Assembly: GCF_900102035.1 (NCBI RefSeq)
Contig: NZ_LT629689.1
Coordinates: 2,356,001-2,420,000, forward strand
Reading direction: 5' to 3'
DNA length: 64,000 bases
Source: Pseudomonas extremaustralis
Lineage (GTDB): Bacteria > Pseudomonadota > Gammaproteobacteria > Pseudomonadales > Pseudomonadaceae
The notes under the pieces were generated by a model that had not been told where the DNA came from, did not search any database, and saw only the letters and a list, made by a program, of their open reading frames with translations. Position numbers and translations under genes: made by a program. Of the stretch, positions 1 through 9,024 are shown piece after piece (within the stretch, counting starts at the first letter, position 1; each line of letters begins with the position of its first letter).

Positions 1-639
1 CGGCGCGCCCACTTGTGACTGCAACCCGTGGGCCTGGAACGCCAGGTAACCCAACTGTTGCGCCACCGAATCGTGCAGCTCGCGGGCCAGGGCGCCGTGG
101 CGCGACGTCGCCTGTCGACGCTGCTGCTCACGCTGGTCGCTGCGCAGGCGCACGGCAACCCCCACGGCGTAAGCCGCTTCCTCCAGCAACTGGCGCCAAC
201 TGGCACCGGCGCGCCTCGGCGTATCGAGCAGCAGCGCGCCCTTTTCGCCCTCGGGCAAGGCGCACACCAATCGGTGCACCCCCCGTTGCCGGCACGGGCC
301 GCAAGCCTGGGGCGTGTCCGTCGCGCTCGCGTCGCGCCAGGGGCAGCGCGCCACGTCCTGGCAGCCCTCGATCAAACCGCGCCGCGTCGGGCCCAGGTCT
401 TCGCCGCCAAGGATCAGATTGAGCCGGGCAGCGGGCAACAGTGCGTCGAAACGGTCCAGAAAACCCGACAAGGCACCGTCAGCGTGCAGGGGCAAGCCGG
501 CCAGCAGCCTGCGCACACTACGCGCCTGTTCGGGGCGCACAGGCCCCAACCAGAGCGGCCACCCCTTCGGTCGTGTTAGCACTCTTCGATAACTCCCCGT
601 CTCGTTGCTGAGCGTTGCCGGAAGACCAGCAACTTCCAT
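1..639 (-). CDS. NarX/NreB-like sensor histidine kinase, N-terminal part (cut by window edge)
   Basis: Reading the minus strand from an ATG at 639 gives an uninterrupted 213-codon frame that runs off the left edge. Residues 187-195 (ELHDSVAQQ) are the HisKA_3 H-box, with the phospho-acceptor His at 189, as in NarX, NreB and DegS kinases. There is no obvious transmembrane segment in the visible part, so the protein looks cytosolic. Four cysteines (93, 99, 113, 116; C-x5-C-x13-C-x2-C) precede the H-box and resemble the metal or iron-sulfur binding cysteines of NreB-type sensors. It is divergent from the dimethylamine operon and shares its promoter region. The ATG has no strong ribosome site; a GTG near 579 is an alternative. 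The ATPase domain and any partner regulator lie outside the window. Confidence 0.75.
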   Translation of the reverse strand, partial: MEVAGLPATLSNETGSYRRVLTRPKGWPLWLGPVRPEQARSVRRLLAGLPLHADGALSGFLDRFDALLPAARLNLILGGEDLGPTRRGLIEGCQDVARCPWRDASATDTPQACGPCRQRGVHRLVCALPEGEKGALLLDTPRRAGASWRQLLEEAAYAVGVAVRLRSDQREQQRRQATSRHGALARELHDSVAQQLGYLAFQAHGLQSQVGAP

Positions 640-705
640 GCCCCGAACGGGGGGGCGGCAAGGCTTATCTCCAAAGGCATAGCCCTTTTTCCAGATTGAG
701 AAGAT

Positions 706-740
706 TTTCCCCGTAGGAAACTATCTCTCCCAACAGGAAA
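706..740. promoter_or_regulatory. Tandem operator-like pair upstream of the dimethylamine demethylase operon
   Basis: Two 15-bp inverted repeats lie at 706-720 (TTTCCCCGTAGGAAA) and 726-740 (TCTCCCAACAGGAAA), with centres exactly 20 bp apart. The same arrangement recurs before gmaS, the XRE-cupin gene and the second purU. The second site ends 24 bp before the start codon at 765, so bound protein could overlap the promoter. Assignment to the XRE-cupin regulator is an inference from location. Confidence 0.6.
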
Positions 741-764
741 CAAAACGCACTTTGGAGAGCCCGC

Positions 765-1211
765 ATGACGCACACCCACAACCGCCCCATCGTGGTGATG
801 CAATCAGCAACCGTCCCCACGGAGGTTGTCGCCGAACTGGACAACCCGTTGCTGCTGAGCGGCGAACAACCCGACTTTGCCCGGCGCTTGCAACAGGCAT
901 TGGCCAGCGCCACGGTGGGCTGTCGCCTCTATCTGCTGGGGGATGAAGCGTTTGTCTGGCGCATTCACGCCGAGGCCCGCGCCGCCGGCCTGGAAGACGA
1001 CGAGATCAACGTGACCTGCACGACGCCGGGCTTGCGCCAGGTGTATTGCGCCCATTGCGGGCTGACCCAGACCGCCGGCCCGGAGCCGCTGTTGAACTGC
1101 ATCGGCTGCAACGTCGGGCTGGAAGTGCGCACGCATTTTTCCCGGCGCCTGGGGGCTTACCTCGGCGTGTGCGGCAATCCCGACCAGCCTTACGCGGGGT
1201 TCCAGCCATGA
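765..1211 (+). CDS. Dimethylamine monooxygenase/HODM small zinc-ribbon subunit (DmmA family)
   Basis: This 148-residue protein opens the operon. It has a C-terminal zinc-ribbon-like element with cysteines 95, 98, 112 and 115 (C-x2-C-x13-C-x2-C) and no signal peptide. Proteins of this kind accompany the heme-dependent oxidative N-demethylase (HODM), also called dimethylamine monooxygenase, which removes one methyl group from dimethylamine. Subunit lettering differs between publications, so no symbol is given. A TTGGAG ribosome site lies at 751-756, and the stop overlaps the next start (ATGA at 1208-1211). The downstream reductase, DUF3445 and GcvT genes make up the other three subunits, which supports the assignment. 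Confidence 0.8.
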   Translation: MTHTHNRPIVVMQSATVPTEVVAELDNPLLLSGEQPDFARRLQQALASATVGCRLYLLGDEAFVWRIHAEARAAGLEDDEINVTCTTPGLRQVYCAHCGLTQTAGPEPLLNCIGCNVGLEVRTHFSRRLGAYLGVCGNPDQPYAGFQP

Positions 1212-2137
1212 GCGCCGCCCTCGAGGTCCGGGTCAGCGCGGCCAGAATGCTCACGCCGGTGGTGCGCGAGTTCACCCTCAGCGCCTGCAACGGCGCCCTG
1301 CCCGCTTTCTCGCCTGGCAGCCACGTCCAGGTGCATCTGCCGCTGGCCGAGGGCACGGTGCGCAATGCCTATTCGCTGACCGGCGACCCGGCGGACACCC
1401 GCGACTACCGCATCGCCGTGCGCCTGCAGGACTCATCCCGTGGCGGTTCGCAATACCTGCATCAGCAGGTGCAGGTCGGCGACACCTTGCGGATTTCGCC
1501 GCCGGCCAATCTGTTTGCGCCCCATGGCACCGCACGCCTGCACATCCTGATCGCCGCCGGCATCGGCATCACGCCGTTCATGGCCTATATCGCCGCGCTG
1601 GAACAGCAGCAGGCCGATTTCGAACTGCATTACCTGTTCCGACCGGGCCTGAGCGATGCCTACCTCGATGAACTGCAACAGCGCCTCGGCCCGCGCCTGC
1701 ATGTCTACGCGCAACGCCCGGAGCTGAACCGCATCCTCGCCAACCGACCGCTGGGCAGCCACGTCTACACCTGTGGCCCGCAAGCCTTGCTCGAAGCGGT
1801 CGAGCACCACGCCACACGCCTCGGCTGGCCGCGCAAGCGCGTGCATTCGGAAGCCTTCAAAGGCGCGCAACCGGGCCAACCGTTTGACCTGCACCTGGTG
1901 CGCAGTGACCGGCACCTCCACGTCGAGGCCGAGCAGAGCCTGCTCGAAGCCCTGGAACACGCGGGCCTGCAAGTGCCCAACCTGTGCCGTGGCGGGGTCT
2001 GCGGCCAGTGCATGACGCGCCACCACGGCGGCGCCATCGAACACCGCGACAGCTTCCTCAGCCCGGCCGAGCAGGCCGAATTTCTGATGCCCTGCGTCTC
2101 GCGCGGCACCGGCCCCTGCGTTTCGCTGGACCTATAG
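1208..2137 (+). CDS. Dimethylamine monooxygenase/HODM reductase subunit (flavin, NAD(P)H, 2Fe-2S)
   Basis: This 309-residue protein is built like phthalate dioxygenase reductases. A flavin-binding barrel contains RNAYSL at 52-57, a NAD(P)H domain contains GIGITPF (119-125) and YTCGP (187-191), and a C-terminal plant-type ferredoxin has cysteines 260, 265, 268 and 296 (C-x4-C-x2-C-x27-C). It should pass electrons from NAD(P)H to the heme alpha subunit. The ATG at 1208 overlaps the previous stop by four bases, so translation is coupled. A longer frame opens upstream at 1046 but overlaps the preceding gene and is not the likely start. This is the beta-type subunit in HODM terms. Confidence 0.85.
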   Translation: MSAALEVRVSAARMLTPVVREFTLSACNGALPAFSPGSHVQVHLPLAEGTVRNAYSLTGDPADTRDYRIAVRLQDSSRGGSQYLHQQVQVGDTLRISPPANLFAPHGTARLHILIAAGIGITPFMAYIAALEQQQADFELHYLFRPGLSDAYLDELQQRLGPRLHVYAQRPELNRILANRPLGSHVYTCGPQALLEAVEHHATRLGWPRKRVHSEAFKGAQPGQPFDLHLVRSDRHLHVEAEQSLLEALEHAGLQVPNLCRGGVCGQCMTRHHGGAIEHRDSFLSPAEQAEFLMPCVSRGTGPCVSLDL

Positions 2138-2148
2138 GAGTGAGTGCC

Positions 2149-3165
2149 ATGCCCCTGCAATCGAGCCCTGTGCTGAGCTATCGCGACGACTTCAGCTTTC
2201 GCAACAGCCCGGCGGCGATCCGGCGTTTTCCCTTCCCGTTTATCGAGGACAACTATCGCTACTCGGTGAACATCGAACCGGCCACCTCCCGTGATCCGGG
2301 TTCCGTGTATGAGCATGCCTTCGACATCGACGAGCACTACCGCTCGGAAATGGCCGAACGCGCGCTGATCCTGGACAACGACCCGCGCCGCTACCTGGTG
2401 ATGCCGCACATGCAAGCGGCGGCCTGGGATGCGCTGCAAATGCTCATGGAAAACCTCGCCGCCGACTACCCGCAGTGGTTCAGCCTGGACCGCGACGGCG
2501 ACCGCTGGCACTGGCGCAATCACCTGATGCCGATCGACCAGCACTTTATCTTCGGCGATGCCACCAGCCTGCCCTGCGCACCGCTGGAATACATCGGCCG
2601 CCAGGTGCAGGGAGATTTCGCCCTGCTCGACCAACGCGACGACGACCTGTACATGGACGCCGGCCTGGTCACCAGCCCGGCCGACTGGTCCCTGGCGTTC
2701 GACGCCGGCATGAGTTTCAAGCAGTGGCACGCACCGGTGCCCATGGCCCACCAGATGGGCGTGTTCGACCGTGCGCTGAAGTACCTGCTCAACCTGCAGG
2801 CCGGCCAGCCGGTACGGCGCCTGAATTGGACCCTGACCATCAACCCGCGCCTGGATTCGTCGCCGGAAACCTTCCACCAATGGGGCGCCGATCGCGGGCG
2901 GATCACCGCGCAGAACGTCGGCCAACAGGTGCACCTGCGGGTCGAGCTGCAAGTGATGGCGCGCCTGCCGCGCAGCAACGCGGTGATGTTCAGCATTCGT
3001 ACCTACCTGATCAGCCTGAACGAACTGGTCACCCACCCCGGCTGGGGCTGCCGCCTGCACCGCGTGCTGCGCGACCTGCCCGACGCCATCGCCGACTACA
3101 AGGGCATGACCCGCTATCGACAGACCCTGGTGGAGTGGCTGAGCCAATTCGATCCACTTGCCTGA
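2149..3165 (+). CDS. Heme-dependent oxidative N-demethylase alpha subunit (DUF3445)
   Basis: This 338-residue protein has the DUF3445/HODM alpha-subunit character; the region around RRFPFPFIEDNYRYSVNIEP near the N-terminus and the later PRSNAVMFSIRTYL segment are typical. In this family the alpha subunit binds heme and is the site of oxygen-dependent demethylation of dimethylamine to monomethylamine and formaldehyde. The ATG at 2149 is preceded by TAGGAG, which includes the stop codon of the reductase gene. It is the third gene of a tight operon with its reductase and folate-binding partner. The catalytic heme ligand cannot be pinned down from the sequence alone. Confidence 0.85.
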   Translation: MPLQSSPVLSYRDDFSFRNSPAAIRRFPFPFIEDNYRYSVNIEPATSRDPGSVYEHAFDIDEHYRSEMAERALILDNDPRRYLVMPHMQAAAWDALQMLMENLAADYPQWFSLDRDGDRWHWRNHLMPIDQHFIFGDATSLPCAPLEYIGRQVQGDFALLDQRDDDLYMDAGLVTSPADWSLAFDAGMSFKQWHAPVPMAHQMGVFDRALKYLLNLQAGQPVRRLNWTLTINPRLDSSPETFHQWGADRGRITAQNVGQQVHLRVELQVMARLPRSNAVMFSIRTYLISLNELVTHPGWGCRLHRVLRDLPDAIADYKGMTRYRQTLVEWLSQFDPLA

Positions 3166-3192
3166 CCTTCTTTTCCCGACAAGGAGCATCAC

Positions 3193-4323
3193 ATGACCCA
3201 CTCCTGGCGTATTTCTGCATTGGCCGAGCGGCACCGCGCCCTCGGCTCGAACCTCGAAGACTGGAACGGCATGGGCACCGCCTGGACCTACAGCAGCCCG
3301 CTGGCCGACCACCACGAAGCGATCCGCACCCGCGCCGGCCTGATGGACGTGTCAGGCCTGAAAAAAGTCCACTACGTCGGCCCGCACGCCGAAAGCCTGT
3401 TGCAGTGGGCTACCACCCGCGACATCGCCAAGCTGTATCCGGGCAAATCGGTGTATGCGTCGATGCTCGACGAGGACGGCAAATTCGTCGATGACTGCAT
3501 CGTCTACCGCACCGGGCCCAACGCGTTCATGGTGGTGCATGGCGCCGGCACCGGGCATGAAATGCTCGTGCGCTCGGCCCAGGGCCGCCAAGTAGCGGTG
3601 CTGTTCGACGACGATATGCACGACCTGTCGCTGCAAGGCCCGCTGGCGGTGGATTTTCTCGCCGAGCACGTGGCCGGCATCCGCCAGCTGCCGTACTTCC
3701 ATCACCTGCAAACGCGCCTGTTCGAGCGCCCGGTGATGATCTCCCGCACCGGCTACACCGGCGAGCGCGGCTACGAGATTTTCTGCAAGGCCGCCGACGC
3801 CCCGTTCCTGTGGGACAGCATCCTCGAACAGGGCGCGAGCCTGGGGATTATCCCCTGCGCCTTCACCGCCCTGGACTGGCTGCGGGTGGAAAGCTCGCTG
3901 ATGTTTTTTCCCTATGACAACTCGCAGATGTACCCCTTCGCCGACCAGAAGGCCGGCGACACCCTGTGGGAAATGGGCCTGGATTTCACGGTTTCACCCG
4001 GCAAACAAGCGTTCCGTGGCGCCGAAGAACACCTGCGCCTGCGTGGCCAGGAGCGCTTCAAGATCACCGGCGTGCTGCTCGACGGCGTGCGCCCGGCCGA
4101 GGCGGGCGACACCGTGTGGCAGGGCAATCAGCAAGTCGGGGTGATCACCTGCGGCATGTATTCGCGCCTGAGCAAACGCTCGATGGCCCTGGCGCGCATG
4201 AACGTCGCCTGTTCCGTCCCCGGCATTGCGTTGCAGGTGCGCGGCAGCCTCGAAGTCAGCGCCACCACCCACGCCCTGCCCTTCGACGACCCGGAAAAAA
4301 CCAAGCGCACGGCCAAGGGCTGA
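3193..4323 (+). CDS. GcvT-family tetrahydrofolate-binding subunit of the dimethylamine demethylase (delta)
   Basis: This 376-residue aminomethyltransferase-family protein carries the GcvT folate-binding fold, with SRTGYTGERGYEIF in the middle and the ALDWLRVESSLMFF segment that lines the folate pocket. In HODM the delta subunit captures the released formaldehyde on tetrahydrofolate as 5,10-methylene-THF. A clear AAGGAG lies just upstream of the ATG. Its place as the fourth gene of the demethylase operon, immediately followed by a formyl-THF deformylase, fits that role better than a glycine-cleavage T-protein, since no gcvH or gcvP is nearby. Confidence 0.82.
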   Translation: MTHSWRISALAERHRALGSNLEDWNGMGTAWTYSSPLADHHEAIRTRAGLMDVSGLKKVHYVGPHAESLLQWATTRDIAKLYPGKSVYASMLDEDGKFVDDCIVYRTGPNAFMVVHGAGTGHEMLVRSAQGRQVAVLFDDDMHDLSLQGPLAVDFLAEHVAGIRQLPYFHHLQTRLFERPVMISRTGYTGERGYEIFCKAADAPFLWDSILEQGASLGIIPCAFTALDWLRVESSLMFFPYDNSQMYPFADQKAGDTLWEMGLDFTVSPGKQAFRGAEEHLRLRGQERFKITGVLLDGVRPAEAGDTVWQGNQQVGVITCGMYSRLSKRSMALARMNVACSVPGIALQVRGSLEVSATTHALPFDDPEKTKRTAKG

Positions 4324-4354
4324 GCCTTTCTTCCCTCTTACTCAGGAGCCATCG

Positions 4355-5221
4355 ATGGACGCCTCCAGCGAACATTACATTCTCAAGATCACCTGCCCGG
4401 CCGCGTCCGGGATCGTCGCCGCGATCAGCGCCTGCCTGGCCCGCCAGCAGTGCTACATCAGCGAGCTGGCGCAATTCGACGACGAGTTCACCGGGCAATT
4501 TTTCATGCGCGCGGTGTTCCGCTTCAACAAGGGCATCGACGGCGAGATCAGCGACGTGCGCAAAGGCCTGGGCGAACTCGCCGGCGGCTTCGACATGCAC
4601 TGGCAGTTGTTCAGCTCGCGCCAGCCGACCCGCGTGCTGCTGATGGTCAGCAAGTTCGACCATTGCCTCACCGACCTGCTCTACCGTCACCGCAAAGGCG
4701 AGATGGACATGACCATCACCGCCGTGGTCTCCAACCACCTGGACCTGCGGGCGATGGCCGAGCGTGAAGGCATCCGCTTCATCTACCTGCCGATCACCAA
4801 GGACACCAAGGCCAGCCAGGAAGCCGAACTGATGCGCATCGTCGAAGACACCCAGACCGACCTGGTGGTGCTCGCGCGCTACATGCAGATCCTGTCCGAC
4901 GGCCTGTGCCAGCAACTCTCGGGGCGGGCGATCAACATTCACCACTCGTTCCTGCCCGGTTTCAAGGGCGCCAAGCCCTATCACCAGGCCTATGACCGTG
5001 GCGTGAAGCTGATCGGCGCCACCGCCCACTACGTCACCAGCGACCTCGATGAGGGCCCGATCATCGAGCAGGAAATCCAGCGCGTCGACCATACCCACCT
5101 GCCCGATTCCCTGGTCGCCATCGGCCGCGACACCGAAACCGTGGCGCTTTCCAAAGCCCTGAAATACCACCTGGAACACCGGGTGTTCATCAACCACGAC
5201 AAGACAGTGATCTTTCGCTGA
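4355..5221 (+). CDS. purU: Formyltetrahydrofolate deformylase, copy 1
   Basis: This 288-residue protein has an N-terminal ACT domain ([18 protein letters not shown]) and a C-terminal formyltransferase-like hydrolase domain with the [17 protein letters not shown] motif and the downstream SDLDEGPI segment that carries the catalytic Asp. It hydrolyses 10-formyl-THF to formate and THF, recycling folate for further formaldehyde capture. The ATG at 4355 follows CAGGAG; a longer frame from 4226 overlaps the previous gene. A close paralogue lies at 18770 in the monomethylamine half of the locus. In this setting the enzyme serves C1 dissimilation rather than purine synthesis. Confidence 0.93.
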   Translation: MDASSEHYILKITCPAASGIVAAISACLARQQCYISELAQFDDEFTGQFFMRAVFRFNKGIDGEISDVRKGLGELAGGFDMHWQLFSSRQPTRVLLMVSKFDHCLTDLLYRHRKGEMDMTITAVVSNHLDLRAMAEREGIRFIYLPITKDTKASQEAELMRIVEDTQTDLVVLARYMQILSDGLCQQLSGRAINIHHSFLPGFKGAKPYHQAYDRGVKLIGATAHYVTSDLDEGPIIEQEIQRVDHTHLPDSLVAIGRDTETVALSKALKYHLEHRVFINHDKTVIFR

Positions 5222-5241
5222 AACCCTCAGGAAGCACGCTC

Positions 5242-6609
5242 ATGACTCTACGTGTAGCAATCATCGGCGCCGGCCCATGTGGCCTGGCCCAACTTCGCGC
5301 CTTCCAGTCGGCCCGCGACAAGGGCGCCGACATTCCCGAACTGGTGTGCTTCGAAAAGCAGCAGGACTGGGGCGGTATGTGGAACTACACCTGGCGCACC
5401 GGCCTGGACGAAAACGGCGAGCCGGTGCACGGCAGCATGTACCGCTACCTGTGGTCCAACGGCCCCAAGGAATGCCTGGAATTCGCCGACTACACCTTTG
5501 AAGAACATTTCGGTCGGCCTATCGCCTCATACCCGCCCCGCGAGGTGCTGTGGGACTACATCAAGGGCCGCGTGGAAAAGGCCGGCGTGCGCGATTACAT
5601 CCGCTTCAACAATGTGGTGCGCCAGGTCACCTTCGACGAACAGACCCAACGCTTCACCGTGTATGCCCACGACTACACCCACGACACCTTGACCTGTGAA
5701 GAATTCGACTACGTGATCAACGCCTGCGGCCACTTCTCCACGCCCAAGGTTCCGTACTTCGAGGGCTTCGAGCAGTTCGCCGGCCGTATCCTGCATGCCC
5801 ACGACTTTCGCGAGGCGCTGGAATTCAAGGACAAGGACCTGTTGATCGTCGGCAGCAGCTATTCGGCCGAGGACATCGGCTCGCAATGCTACAAATACGG
5901 CGCGCGCAGCATCACCAGCTGCTACCGCACCGCGCCCATGGCCTACACCTGGCCGGACAACTGGGAAGAAAAACCGCTGCTGCAGCGCCTGGAAAACAAC
6001 CGCGCGTTCTTTGCCGACGGCAGCAGCAAGCACGTCGACGCGGTGATCCTGTGCACCGGCTACAAGCACCACTTTCCGTTCCTGCCGGATGAACTGTGCC
6101 TCAGGACCGACAACCGCCTGTGGCCGATGAACCTCTACAAAGGCGTGTTCTGGGAACCCAACCCGCGGCTGATCTACCTCGGCATGCAGGACCAGTGGTA
6201 CTCGTTCAACATGTTCGACGCCCAGGCCTGGTATGCCCGCGATGTGATCCTCGGGCGTATCCAGTTGCCCAGCCAGGCCGAGATGATCGCCGACAGCCAG
6301 CAATGGCAGGCACGGGAACTGACCCTGGAAACCAATCAGGAGATGTTCGAGTTCCAGGGCGCCTACATCCAGCACCTGGTGGACGCCACCGACTACCCGA
6401 ACTTCGACATCGCCGCCGTCAACCAGACCTTCCTGCACTGGAAGCATGACAAGGCGGAAAACATCATGGGCTATCGCGACAAGTCCTACCGCTCGCTGAT
6501 GACCGGCACCCAGTCGCCACCGCACCACACCCCGTGGTTGCAGGCCCTGGACGATTCGATGGCGGCGTACCTGGGCGAGCCGGTGACGCCCATCAAGTCG
6601 GTCGGCTGA
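5242..6609 (+). CDS. tmm: Trimethylamine monooxygenase
   Basis: This 455-residue class B flavoprotein monooxygenase has the FAD Rossmann motif GAGPCG at 9-14, the family fingerprint [11 protein letters not shown] at 179-189 and a second dinucleotide motif at [10 protein letters not shown] (204-213), followed by a [11 protein letters not shown] signature. Length and motifs match bacterial Tmm, which uses NADPH and oxygen to turn trimethylamine into trimethylamine N-oxide. It can also oxidise other tertiary amines and dimethylsulfide in known homologues. A GGAAG ribosome site precedes the ATG. The next gene, Tdm, uses its product, which makes the substrate assignment strong. Confidence 0.92.
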   Translation: MTLRVAIIGAGPCGLAQLRAFQSARDKGADIPELVCFEKQQDWGGMWNYTWRTGLDENGEPVHGSMYRYLWSNGPKECLEFADYTFEEHFGRPIASYPPREVLWDYIKGRVEKAGVRDYIRFNNVVRQVTFDEQTQRFTVYAHDYTHDTLTCEEFDYVINACGHFSTPKVPYFEGFEQFAGRILHAHDFREALEFKDKDLLIVGSSYSAEDIGSQCYKYGARSITSCYRTAPMAYTWPDNWEEKPLLQRLENNRAFFADGSSKHVDAVILCTGYKHHFPFLPDELCLRTDNRLWPMNLYKGVFWEPNPRLIYLGMQDQWYSFNMFDAQAWYARDVILGRIQLPSQAEMIADSQQWQARELTLETNQEMFEFQGAYIQHLVDATDYPNFDIAAVNQTFLHWKHDKAENIMGYRDKSYRSLMTGTQSPPHHTPWLQALDDSMAAYLGEPVTPIKSVG

Positions 6610-6619
6610 GCGGGTGGCC

Positions 6620-8932
6620 ATGATGAATGCTCCGCGTGTTTCCCACCCGCGAGAACCCGGGCTGTTCGCCCGGGCGCCGAACCTGGAACGCTACCGCGTG
6701 GCCGCCGGCGGTGTGACCCTGGTCGACCTGCAGCCCGGCGACGGCCTGCAGGTGATCGACCTCGAAGGCCGGCAGACCTGCGAACTGCTGGCCCTCGACG
6801 CCAGCGGCCGCAGCGCCCTGGCGAGCTGGGGGCTGAGTGGCTCGAGCGCCTGCCGCGTGCCCTCGCGCATCGGCCAGGCGCTCGCGCGGCGCGGCATCGC
6901 CCCGCATGCGTTGCCCCTGGCCGCCACGCTGTGGGACGACGACAGCCCGCCCGGCCACACCCGGCAGTTTGTCGCCCATGACCGCCTGCTGGTAATCGTC
7001 GCCGCCCCGGCCGGGCCCACCGCCGTCGACCGCCAATACCGGCCCAGCGAACTGCGCCTGCTGGTGACACGGGCCAATCCGTCGGCGTTGCTGGTGCCGG
7101 CCCTGCCCGAGCCGTTGGGCGAGGTGCTGGACGAGTTCACCCTGCGCGCCGGCACGGCCCATAGCTACACCGTCGCCAAGGGCCAGTACGTGCAGGTACT
7201 GGACGTCGCCGGGCGCCAGTGCTCGGACTTCGTCGCCCTCGACCGTCGTGCCCTGGATCGCGGCGTGGAGCTGGACCTGGACCAGACCGTGACGCGCACC
7301 CTCAACGGCAGTGCCTACCCGGCGCCGGGGCTGTTTTCGAAGTTTTTCGACCGCCAGATGCAACCGATGCTGGAGGTGGTGCAGGACACCGTCGGACGCC
7401 ACGACGCCTTCGCCCTGGCGTGCGCGGCGCGCTACTACGAATCCCATGGCTATTTCGGGCACGACAACTGCAGCGACAACCTCAACCGCGTACTCGCCCC
7501 CTACGGCGTGCAGGCGCGCAACGGCTGGCCGGCGATCAATTTCTTCTTCAACACCGGCATCGATGCGCACCAGCAGATGACCCTGGATGAGCCGTGGTCG
7601 CGGCCCGGCGACTATGTGCTGCTGCGGGCCATGACCGAATTGGTGTGCGGCAGTACCTCGTGCCCGGATGACATCGACCCGGCCAATGGCTGGAACCCGA
7701 CCGATATCCATGTCCGTATCTACAGCGAGAAGGAGCGTTTTTCTATCGCCATGAGCACTCGAACCACGGCCGATGCCGACCCGATACTGACCCGTGAGAC
7801 CGGGTTCCACTCACGCACCAGCGCCCTCACCGGCAGCTTCATCGACTACCGCAACTGGTGGCTGCCGCTGCGCTACGACGGTTATGGCGCCACCGAGGAG
7901 TACCTCGGCTGCCGCGAACGCGTGGCGGTGATGGACCTGACCGCCCTGCGCAAATTCGAGATCATCGGCCCCGACGCCGAAGCCCTGTTGCAATACTGCC
8001 TGACCCGCGACGTGCGGCGCCTGGCGGTGGGCCAAGTGGTCTACTCGGCGATGTGCCACGAGCACGGCGGCATGCTCGACGACGGCACCCTGCTGCGCCT
8101 GGGCCCGGACAACTTCCGCTGGATCTGCGGCGAAGACTACGCCGGCGTGTGGCTGCGCGAGCAGGCGCAAAAACTAGGGATGAAGGTGTGGGTCAAGTCC
8201 GCCAGCGAGCAGATTCACAACCTGGCGGTGCAAGGGCCGCGCAGCCGCGAGCTGCTTCAGCAGATGGTCTGGACGCCGCCCACCCAACCGGGCGTGGACA
8301 GCCTCGGCTGGTTCCGTTTCCTGGTCGGGCGGCTGGACAGCTTCGAGGGCTGCCCGCTGATGATTTCGCGCACCGGCTACACCGGCGAACTGGGCTTCGA
8401 GGTGTGGTGCCAGCCCGAAGACGCCGAACGGGTGTGGGACCGCATCTGGCAACTCGGCCAACCCTTGGGCCTGGTGCCCCTGGGCCTGGAAGCCCTGGAC
8501 CTGCTGCGCATCGAAGCCGGGCTGATTTTTGCCGGCTACGAGTTCAGCGACCAGACCGACCCGTTCGAGGCCGGCATCGGCTTTTGCGTGCCACTCAAGA
8601 GCAAGACCGATGATTTTATCGGGCGCGATGCCCTGTTGCGGCGCAGCGCCCATCCCAGCCACAAGCTGGTCGGCCTGCAACTGAGCGGCAACGAGGCTGT
8701 GCACCATGGCGACCCGGTGTACCACGGCCGGGCCCAGGTCGGGGTCATCACCAGTGCCTGCCGCTCACCGTTACTGGCCAGCAATATCGCGCTGTGCCGG
8801 CTCGACGTGAGCTGCGCCGAGCCCGGCACCCTGCTTGAGATTGGCAAAGTCGATGGCCTGCAGAAGCGCATCAGCGCCACGGTCAGCGCAGCGATTTTCT
8901 ATGACCCGGACAAGAGCCGCGTGCGTAGCTGA
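6620..8932 (+). CDS. tdm: Trimethylamine N-oxide demethylase (DUF1989-GcvT fusion)
   Basis: This ~770-residue protein combines an N-terminal DUF1989-type region (first ~370 residues, apparently two related halves) with a C-terminal GcvT-type tetrahydrofolate-binding domain (SRTGYTGELGFEVW, GLEALDLLRIEAGLIF). That architecture is diagnostic of Tdm, which splits trimethylamine N-oxide into dimethylamine and formaldehyde at a metal site and hands the formaldehyde to THF. The frame opens with GTG at 6614; ATGs at 6620 and 6623 are equally placed and the first ATG is chosen. It lies directly after tmm, giving adjacent genes for consecutive steps. Confidence 0.92.
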   Translation: MMNAPRVSHPREPGLFARAPNLERYRVAAGGVTLVDLQPGDGLQVIDLEGRQTCELLALDASGRSALASWGLSGSSACRVPSRIGQALARRGIAPHALPLAATLWDDDSPPGHTRQFVAHDRLLVIVAAPAGPTAVDRQYRPSELRLLVTRANPSALLVPALPEPLGEVLDEFTLRAGTAHSYTVAKGQYVQVLDVAGRQCSDFVALDRRALDRGVELDLDQTVTRTLNGSAYPAPGLFSKFFDRQMQPMLEVVQDTVGRHDAFALACAARYYESHGYFGHDNCSDNLNRVLAPYGVQARNGWPAINFFFNTGIDAHQQMTLDEPWSRPGDYVLLRAMTELVCGSTSCPDDIDPANGWNPTDIHVRIYSEKERFSIAMSTRTTADADPILTRETGFHSRTSALTGSFIDYRNWWLPLRYDGYGATEEYLGCRERVAVMDLTALRKFEIIGPDAEALLQYCLTRDVRRLAVGQVVYSAMCHEHGGMLDDGTLLRLGPDNFRWICGEDYAGVWLREQAQKLGMKVWVKSASEQIHNLAVQGPRSRELLQQMVWTPPTQPGVDSLGWFRFLVGRLDSFEGCPLMISRTGYTGELGFEVWCQPEDAERVWDRIWQLGQPLGLVPLGLEALDLLRIEAGLIFAGYEFSDQTDPFEAGIGFCVPLKSKTDDFIGRDALLRRSAHPSHKLVGLQLSGNEAVHHGDPVYHGRAQVGVITSACRSPLLASNIALCRLDVSCAEPGTLLEIGKVDGLQKRISATVSAAIFYDPDKSRVRS

Positions 8933-9024
8933 TCGACGTCTTGCTCACTTTTGACTGCCCACACCCGCACCTGTTGGAGCTAGTCCTACGGGTACCGTTC
9001 TAACTCAGACATGGGAATACGAAG

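Noticed and set aside
1765..3315. Long open frame (516 codons) on the minus strand opposite the demethylase genes
   Set aside because: It lies opposite conserved coding genes, its translation is rich in Val, Gln, His and Arg with no domain, and it is a frame shadow of GC-rich codons.
9004..9018. Possible extra TTTCC-N5-GGAAA site before the APC permease
   Set aside because: Only a GGAAT half-site is present; the left half and the 20-bp partner are missing.
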